DNA from: Bacillaceae bacterium IKA-2
GTDB taxonomy: Bacteria; Bacillota; Bacilli; Bacillales; Anaerobacillaceae
Reading direction: 5' to 3'
Length of the DNA: 64,000 nucleotides
Assembly: GCA_031761875.1 (NCBI GenBank)
Contig: CP134492.1
Location: 4,360,891 to 4,424,890, forward strand
Position 1 is the first letter of the stretch, and each line of letters opens with the position of its first letter. Positions 59,619 to 64,000 of this stretch are shown in pieces. The notes under the pieces are model-generated. The model saw nothing but the letters and a program-made list of their open reading frames with translations. It did not search any database and was not told the origin of the DNA. The position numbers and the translations under genes were made by a program.

Positions 59619-60066
59619 CTAATATCACCCACATCACAAGAGCATCCTCTTGGTTATCTGTATAATAATTTTTTCTGATCCCACCATCTTGAAAGCCCAT
59701 TTTACGATAAAGGCTTTGTGCAACTTCATTAGACACTCGCACTTCTAATGACAGCTTTTGGGCACCTAACATGCGAACAAACTCGATTGAGTGACTTAAT
59801 AACTGCTTACCTAGCTTTAGGCCACGATAAAGACTATGTATCGCAATATTCGTGATCTGAGCCTCATCAATAATTACCCAAATTCCGCAATAACCAATTA
59901 TTTCATGATTATTTTCAATGACAAGATAATGGGCAAATTGATTATTGTTAATCTCATTGATAAAGGCTACCCTAGTCCACGGAGTAGCGAAACAATTTTC
60001 TTCAACCTTTAAAACATTCGTTATATCGTCTTCTATCATGTAGCGAATTTGATAATTGTCTCCCAT
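59608..60066 (-). CDS. rimI: Ribosomal-protein alanine N-acetyltransferase RimI
   Basis: 152 residues, GNAT fold. Acetyl-CoA loop [18 protein letters not shown] and [24 protein letters not shown]. Named for S18 acetylation; in this operon position (between tsaB and tsaD) the family is conserved. Confidence 0.92.
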   Translation of the reverse strand: MGDNYQIRYMIEDDITNVLKVEENCFATPWTRVAFINEINNNQFAHYLVIENNHEIIGYCGIWVIIDEAQITNIAIHSLYRGLKLGKQLLSHSIEFVRMLGAQKLSLEVRVSNEVAQSLYRKMGFQDGGIRKNYYTDNQEDALVMWVILDEG

Positions 60067-60074
60067 TATTACAA

Positions 60075-60785
60075 CTACCCTATCTCAATACTATTTTTTT
60101 GTTTTGCTAACCAATTAACTTCAGCTTCCGCTAAGCGAATGTAATTAGGTTTAAATTGATGAATATTAAGGCACGGTTCTTTTTCAATCCCTAACTTTGC
60201 CAACTCACTTGGGCGTGGATTATGATCACTTAGTGAACCAAATTGCTTTTTTTCCCTTAGGTTTTCTTCAATTACTTGTTTATGAATTGAAAGATCATTA
60301 CCTAAAAAAAGTACATTTTGATAATTTTCAGCAAGATAATTAGTCCAATCGGAAATTAGACAAATTTGATCTTCGAAAACAGATCTGATTACCCCTTTTT
60401 CGCCTTGATAAAGGCCCGTGTATACTTGTCCTCTTCTCGCGTCGATAATCGGTGCAACAACGCCATCATAGTATCGTCCATTTTGAGCCAACACTTCAAG
60501 ACTTGATACACCTACAAGCGGGATTTTAAGCGACCAAGCTAATGTCTTTGCCGTCGTGACCCCAATTCTTACTCCTGTATAAGAGCCTGGCCCATGAGCA
60601 ACGACAATTCGCTCTAACTCACTCGGCTGAACCCCGGCGTCCTTCATTAGGGCGTCAATTGCAGGCATTAAGCGGATTGAATGATTTTTTTTGAAATTTG
60701 TAACTATTTCTCCCAACACTTTATCTCCATCTACTAATCCAATACCCATAACAAAAGTCGACGTATCGATTGCTAAAACCTTCAT
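60075..60785 (-). CDS. tsaB: t6A biosynthesis protein TsaB
   Basis: 236 residues. Catalytically inactive TsaD paralogue that scaffolds the t6A complex. LAIDTSTFVMGIGLVDG, HGPGSYTGVRIGVTTAKTLAW and ARRGQVYTGLYQ. Overlaps tsaE by 4 bp. Confidence 0.95.
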   Translation of the reverse strand: MKVLAIDTSTFVMGIGLVDGDKVLGEIVTNFKKNHSIRLMPAIDALMKDAGVQPSELERIVVAHGPGSYTGVRIGVTTAKTLAWSLKIPLVGVSSLEVLAQNGRYYDGVVAPIIDARRGQVYTGLYQGEKGVIRSVFEDQICLISDWTNYLAENYQNVLFLGNDLSIHKQVIEENLREKKQFGSLSDHNPRPSELAKLGIEKEPCLNIHQFKPNYIRLAEAEVNWLAKQKNSIEIG

Positions 60786-61240
60786 TTACTTAATAGCCCC
60801 TTACATAATAAAATGTACGCTTCACCTTTTGGAATAAAAATAATTTTTCGGCCAAATTCACCTTGATGTGTAATTTCAATCTCAAGATGTTCGCTAGGAA
60901 GCTGTTGCTTGATAAGACTTGCCCACTCAACAACGGTTACACCCTCACCATAGAAATATTCATCCAATCCCAATTCTTCATCGCCATCACCAACTCGATA
61001 GACATCCATATGATAAAGAGGTAACCTACCTTTATACTCTTTAATAATGGTGAAAGTTGGACTACTGACGGTTCTTTTTACATCTAAACCTTTTGCTAGT
61101 CCTTTTGTGAAGTGAGTTTTTCCTGCACCTAAGTCCCCTTCAAGAGTTAAAATTGTCCCAGCCCAGACAAGCTCACCTAAACGTTGGGCCAATTCCATTG
61201 TTTCCTCTGGAGATAATGTATTTACTTCATAAGTTTTCAT
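60782..61240 (-). CDS. tsaE: t6A biosynthesis ATPase TsaE
   Basis: 152 residues. P-loop LEGDLGAGKTHFTKGLAKGL; VSSPTFTIIKEY and MDVYRVGDGDEELGLDEYF. Stimulates the TsaB-TsaD reaction. Adjacent to thiL with no gap. Confidence 0.95.
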   Translation of the reverse strand: MKTYEVNTLSPEETMELAQRLGELVWAGTILTLEGDLGAGKTHFTKGLAKGLDVKRTVSSPTFTIIKEYKGRLPLYHMDVYRVGDGDEELGLDEYFYGEGVTVVEWASLIKQQLPSEHLEIEITHQGEFGRKIIFIPKGEAYILLCKGLLSK

Positions 61241-62236
61241 CTATTCACCTTTGTTAAAATGATTAAAGCCTTTTTTAGGCAATTCTTCTTTTTTATCTTG
61301 ATAGTTAAGATAGACACCTGCATTACCAGAAGTAACTTTACCAATAATGGCAAATGGAATTCTTTTTTGATCAAACGTTTGTTTAATTTTTGAAACGGCT
61401 GTTTTTGGCATTGTTCCTAGCAACTGATAATCTTCGCCACCAAAAAGACTCCAGTGTTTTTGCTGTTCCTCTGAATAGTTCCTAATGAAAGGACTGCGCG
61501 GAATTTTATCATAATCAATATGTAAGACTACATCACTTGCCTCTGCTATCTCATTCGCTTCACTTGCAAGTCCATCACTAATATCATTTAAGGCAACTCT
61601 TTCCCCACTAGTAGCTAAGATTTTACCTGCTTCAATTTGTGGTATTGGCAATTGATGAGCTGCTAGTAATATATTTTCCTCTTCATTGTAGGAAAAATCA
61701 AGACCTTTATCTAATAGTAATTGCAAGCCTGCCGCTGATGCACCGACTTCTCCTACTACAAAAATACAATCTCCTGCTTGGGCCCGACTTCTGTAGAGAC
61801 TCTTGCCCTTTTCAATTCGTCCACAGACAGTCACTGTAATAATCAATCCTTGTTTAGATGAAACAGTATCTCCACCAATTAAATCCATTGAATATTGATT
61901 TCCTATTCTAGACATGCCCGCGTAAATCGCTGCTAAATCTTTTTCATGCCAATCTTTTGGGATTGCTATCGAAACAAGGTAATACGTTGGTGTTCCACCC
62001 ATTGCAGCAATATCGCTAATGTTAACGGCAAGAACTTTATGTCCAATCATAAAAGGAGTCATTGTTCCTTTAGTAAAATGGATTCCTTCTACCATTGTAT
62101 CCATACATACAAGCTCATCAAACTTGCTACTACCTTCAAAAACAGCAGCATCGTCACCGATTCCTCTTGATAAAGAGGTTTGATGAGTCTTATTCGGCTT
62201 TATTTTTTTAATAAAATCAAATTCATCATGTAACAA
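61241..62236 (-). CDS. thiL: Thiamine-monophosphate kinase ThiL
   Basis: 331 residues from TTG at 62236, preceded by AGGTGTG; the frame extends 30 codons upstream into low-complexity sequence. Phosphorylates thiamin phosphate to TPP. SRGIGDDAAVF, MVEGIHFTKGTMTPFMIGHKVLAVNISDIAAMGG and GLASEANEIAEAS are family motifs. Links to thiGH elsewhere in the window through the same pathway. Confidence 0.95.
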   Translation of the reverse strand: MLHDEFDFIKKIKPNKTHQTSLSRGIGDDAAVFEGSSKFDELVCMDTMVEGIHFTKGTMTPFMIGHKVLAVNISDIAAMGGTPTYYLVSIAIPKDWHEKDLAAIYAGMSRIGNQYSMDLIGGDTVSSKQGLIITVTVCGRIEKGKSLYRSRAQAGDCIFVVGEVGASAAGLQLLLDKGLDFSYNEEENILLAAHQLPIPQIEAGKILATSGERVALNDISDGLASEANEIAEASDVVLHIDYDKIPRSPFIRNYSEEQQKHWSLFGGEDYQLLGTMPKTAVSKIKQTFDQKRIPFAIIGKVTSGNAGVYLNYQDKKEELPKKGFNHFNKGE

Positions 62237-62378
62237 GATTGGATCACACCTGTTTATTTTTATTTTTGTTGTTGTTGTTGTTTTTAAAAAAACCTTAGGA
62301 TAATTCCTAAGGCAATTCATATTCATATTAGTTTATCTTATTTCCGAAAAAAAACCTAGTCATTACACGCTTAAAAAC

Positions 62379-62404
62379 AAAAAAACGAAACTAATTAGTT
62401 CCGT
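62379..62404 (-). terminator. Terminator after tRNA-fMet
   Basis: ACGGAACTAA pairs with TTAGTTTCGT followed by seven T on the minus strand, between the tRNA and thiL. Confidence 0.75.
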
Positions 62405-62419
62405 AAGTTAATTAAATAT

Positions 62420-62497
<78 letters not shown>

Positions 62498-62583
62498 ATA
62501 ATATAAACTGTATTAGCAGTTGTTTTTAACCATCTGCTTAAGCTACTTTCTTATATTAACATAAGTTCTATACAAATGCAAAT

Positions 62584-63726
62584 CTATATTCTAGACTTAT
62601 TAATTCCTTCTGCAAAGGCCTTAATAATATCATCTTTATCCTCGATTCCTAAGGAAATTCTTACAAGACCTTTGGAAATTCCTAACTTACTTCTTATTGA
62701 GTCTGGCACTGAACGATGTGACGTTCCTAACGGGTAAGTTACTGATGATTCAACACCTGCTAATGTAGGAACAATTTTAATCCAATTTAAAGATCTGAAG
62801 AACTTGTTTAAATCACACTCATCGCTAAGTTCAATCGTCACAATCGCACCGTTTCCATTTTCGGAAACATTGCTTGGATAATATACCTTTGCAATCGCTT
62901 CACTGTTTCGTAAAAAGTCAGCAAGCGCTTGAGCATTTTTAACTTGACGCTCCATTCTAACTGCTAAGGTTTTTAAGCCTCTACAAGTTAACCAGCCTTC
63001 AAAGGGACTTAGATTGCAACCTAAATTAACCACTTTTGTTTTAGCTTTAGCAACTAACGACTCACCGCCAACAAGCACTCCAGCAGTTACATCACTGTGT
63101 CCACCAATATACTTAGTTGCACTATGCACAACTAGGTCAATCCCTTTTTGAAAAGGTCTGATTAAAAAAGGTGTTGCAAACGTGTTATCAATCATCGTTT
63201 TAAGATTATGCTTTTGGGCCAATGAAACGAGAAAATCTAAATTTTCAACCCTAAGTAATGGGTTTGTAATCGACTCTGAGTAAATTAACTTCGTATTCTC
63301 TTTAATAGCTTGCTCTACTTCTGATGGATTATTCATCGAAACAAAAGAAACGCTAATTCCAAAATCTTTAAGCTCGTGAGCGAAGAGCTGATACGTCCCA
63401 CCATAAATATCTTCGGAAGCAACGATATGATCACCACTACTTACAACTGCCAAAACACCTACTAATATCGCTGACATCCCAGAAGATGTAGCAACTCCTT
63501 TGGGAGCACCTTCTAAGTCTGCCACGCCTTTTCCTAAGTCTTCTGTGTTTGGATTACTATATCTTGTATATAAAAATTCCTTCTCTCCTCTGAAGAAACC
63601 TTCCATATCGTCTAAATCTTTAAATGAAAAAGCCGAGGTTTGGTATATAGGTTGCGCTTTGCTAATATTGTTCTCCTCAACTTTTTGTTGGAAATGAACT
63701 GTTTTAGTATTAAATTTAAATGTCAT
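62584..63726 (-). CDS. PLP-dependent trans-sulfuration enzyme (cystathionine synthase/lyase or Met lyase type)
   Basis: 380 residues, Cys/Met-metabolism PLP family. PLP Lys in VVHSATKYIGGHSDVTAG (about residue 200), YTRYSNPNTEDLGKGVADLEG at the N-terminus, YSESITNPLLRVENLD, and C-terminal YPLGTSHRSVP and VRISLGIEDKDDI. The exact reaction (cystathionine gamma-synthase, beta/gamma-lyase or methionine gamma-lyase) cannot be fixed from motifs. No S-box was seen upstream. Confidence 0.85.
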   Translation of the reverse strand: MTFKFNTKTVHFQQKVEENNISKAQPIYQTSAFSFKDLDDMEGFFRGEKEFLYTRYSNPNTEDLGKGVADLEGAPKGVATSSGMSAILVGVLAVVSSGDHIVASEDIYGGTYQLFAHELKDFGISVSFVSMNNPSEVEQAIKENTKLIYSESITNPLLRVENLDFLVSLAQKHNLKTMIDNTFATPFLIRPFQKGIDLVVHSATKYIGGHSDVTAGVLVGGESLVAKAKTKVVNLGCNLSPFEGWLTCRGLKTLAVRMERQVKNAQALADFLRNSEAIAKVYYPSNVSENGNGAIVTIELSDECDLNKFFRSLNWIKIVPTLAGVESSVTYPLGTSHRSVPDSIRSKLGISKGLVRISLGIEDKDDIIKAFAEGINKSRI

Positions 63727-63963
63727 TTTAATGCCTCCATTAAGTTAGCAAATTCTGTAACAAATCGAAATAAGTTTTTAATCAAAATTGGTAATAAAAT
63801 GATTTTATCATGGTTTTAACTATTAGTAAAAGTACTTGTTATTACTATTATCAAATAATATTATTTCGCATTGATTAATAAGTTATTGATATACGATTAG
63901 GAGTACCAAAGGAACAGGATTCGCTATTTTATTGATCGTTTAAATTTCAATGCTTTTCCACAC

Positions 63964-64000
63964 AAAAAAAGTACATTCAATTACGAATGTACTTTTTTTT
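63964..64000. terminator. Terminator at the window edge
   Basis: AAAAGTACATTC pairs with GAATGTACTTTT around AATTAC, with A and T runs on both sides; serves whatever gene lies beyond the window or both directions. Confidence 0.75.

Noticed and set aside
62584..63960. S-box (SAM-I) or T-box upstream of the sulfur amino acid enzyme
   Set aside because: None of the conserved blocks of either leader was found in 63727-63960.

Overview
The window reads as low-GC Gram-positive chromosome from the Bacillaceae. AT-rich intergenic DNA, strong AGGAGG-type ribosome sites and frequent TTG/GTG starts support this. So does gene order close to that of the Bacillus subtilis ydi/gro and yea/yeb/pur regions (from memory of that map): thiL-tsaE-tsaB-rimI-tsaD, ydiF, moaC, rex, tatA, ydiK/ydiL, groES-groEL, then moxR-DUF58-tgpA-guaA-pbuG-yebC-yebG-purEKBCSQLF. 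A radical-SAM ThiH, a Rex repressor and a molybdopterin respiratory reductase point to anaerobic or facultatively anaerobic respiration. Choline oxidation to glycine betaine points to osmotic stress. No phage, CRISPR array or intact insertion sequence was seen.

Layout. 1-9199: purine biosynthesis operon purEKBCSQLF (purF cut by the window start), with a promoter, a PurR-type operator and a guanine riboswitch, plus yebG. 9335-12966: yebC, a DCC protein, and an rRNA unit with 16S and 5S but no 23S. 12967-21098: pbuG and guaA, each with its own guanine riboswitch, then the tgpA/DUF58/MoxR cluster. 21099-25474: a predicted small membrane protein, a frameshifted FapA-like gene behind a c-di-GMP-I riboswitch, a CBS protein and a small unknown. 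25475-32672: choline/betaine region (betB, gbsR, a betaine-type binding lipoprotein, betA) sharing an 18-bp palindrome, with a decayed second betB, a dead AraC regulator and a 52-bp tandem repeat. 32817-40424: GNAT, an unknown, groESL with CIRCE, ydiL/ydiK, a 28-residue CDGSH-like mini-protein, and thiGH under a TPP riboswitch.

40599-50760: the most distinctive locus. Binding protein, sensor kinase and NtrC-type regulator genes lie upstream of tatA, Fe-S, NrfD-like and molybdopterin subunit genes. A consensus sigma-54 promoter precedes the structural operon, and two direct repeats suited to activator binding lie about 150 bp further upstream. 50862-58305: MFS exporter, rex, moaC, ABC-F protein and a large membrane protein. 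58306-64000: a cluster of DnaA-box-like 9-mers, the tsaD-rimI-tsaB-tsaE-thiL operon, tRNA-fMet and a PLP-dependent sulfur amino acid enzyme.

How it fits together. Purine synthesis, uptake and GMP formation are jointly controlled by guanine riboswitches and apparent PurR boxes. The choline genes share a candidate GbsR operator. The reductase operon appears to be a sensor-controlled sigma-54 regulon carrying its own TatA; moaC (cofactor synthesis) and rex (redox control) lie close by. Families are assigned by reading motifs; no database search was run.
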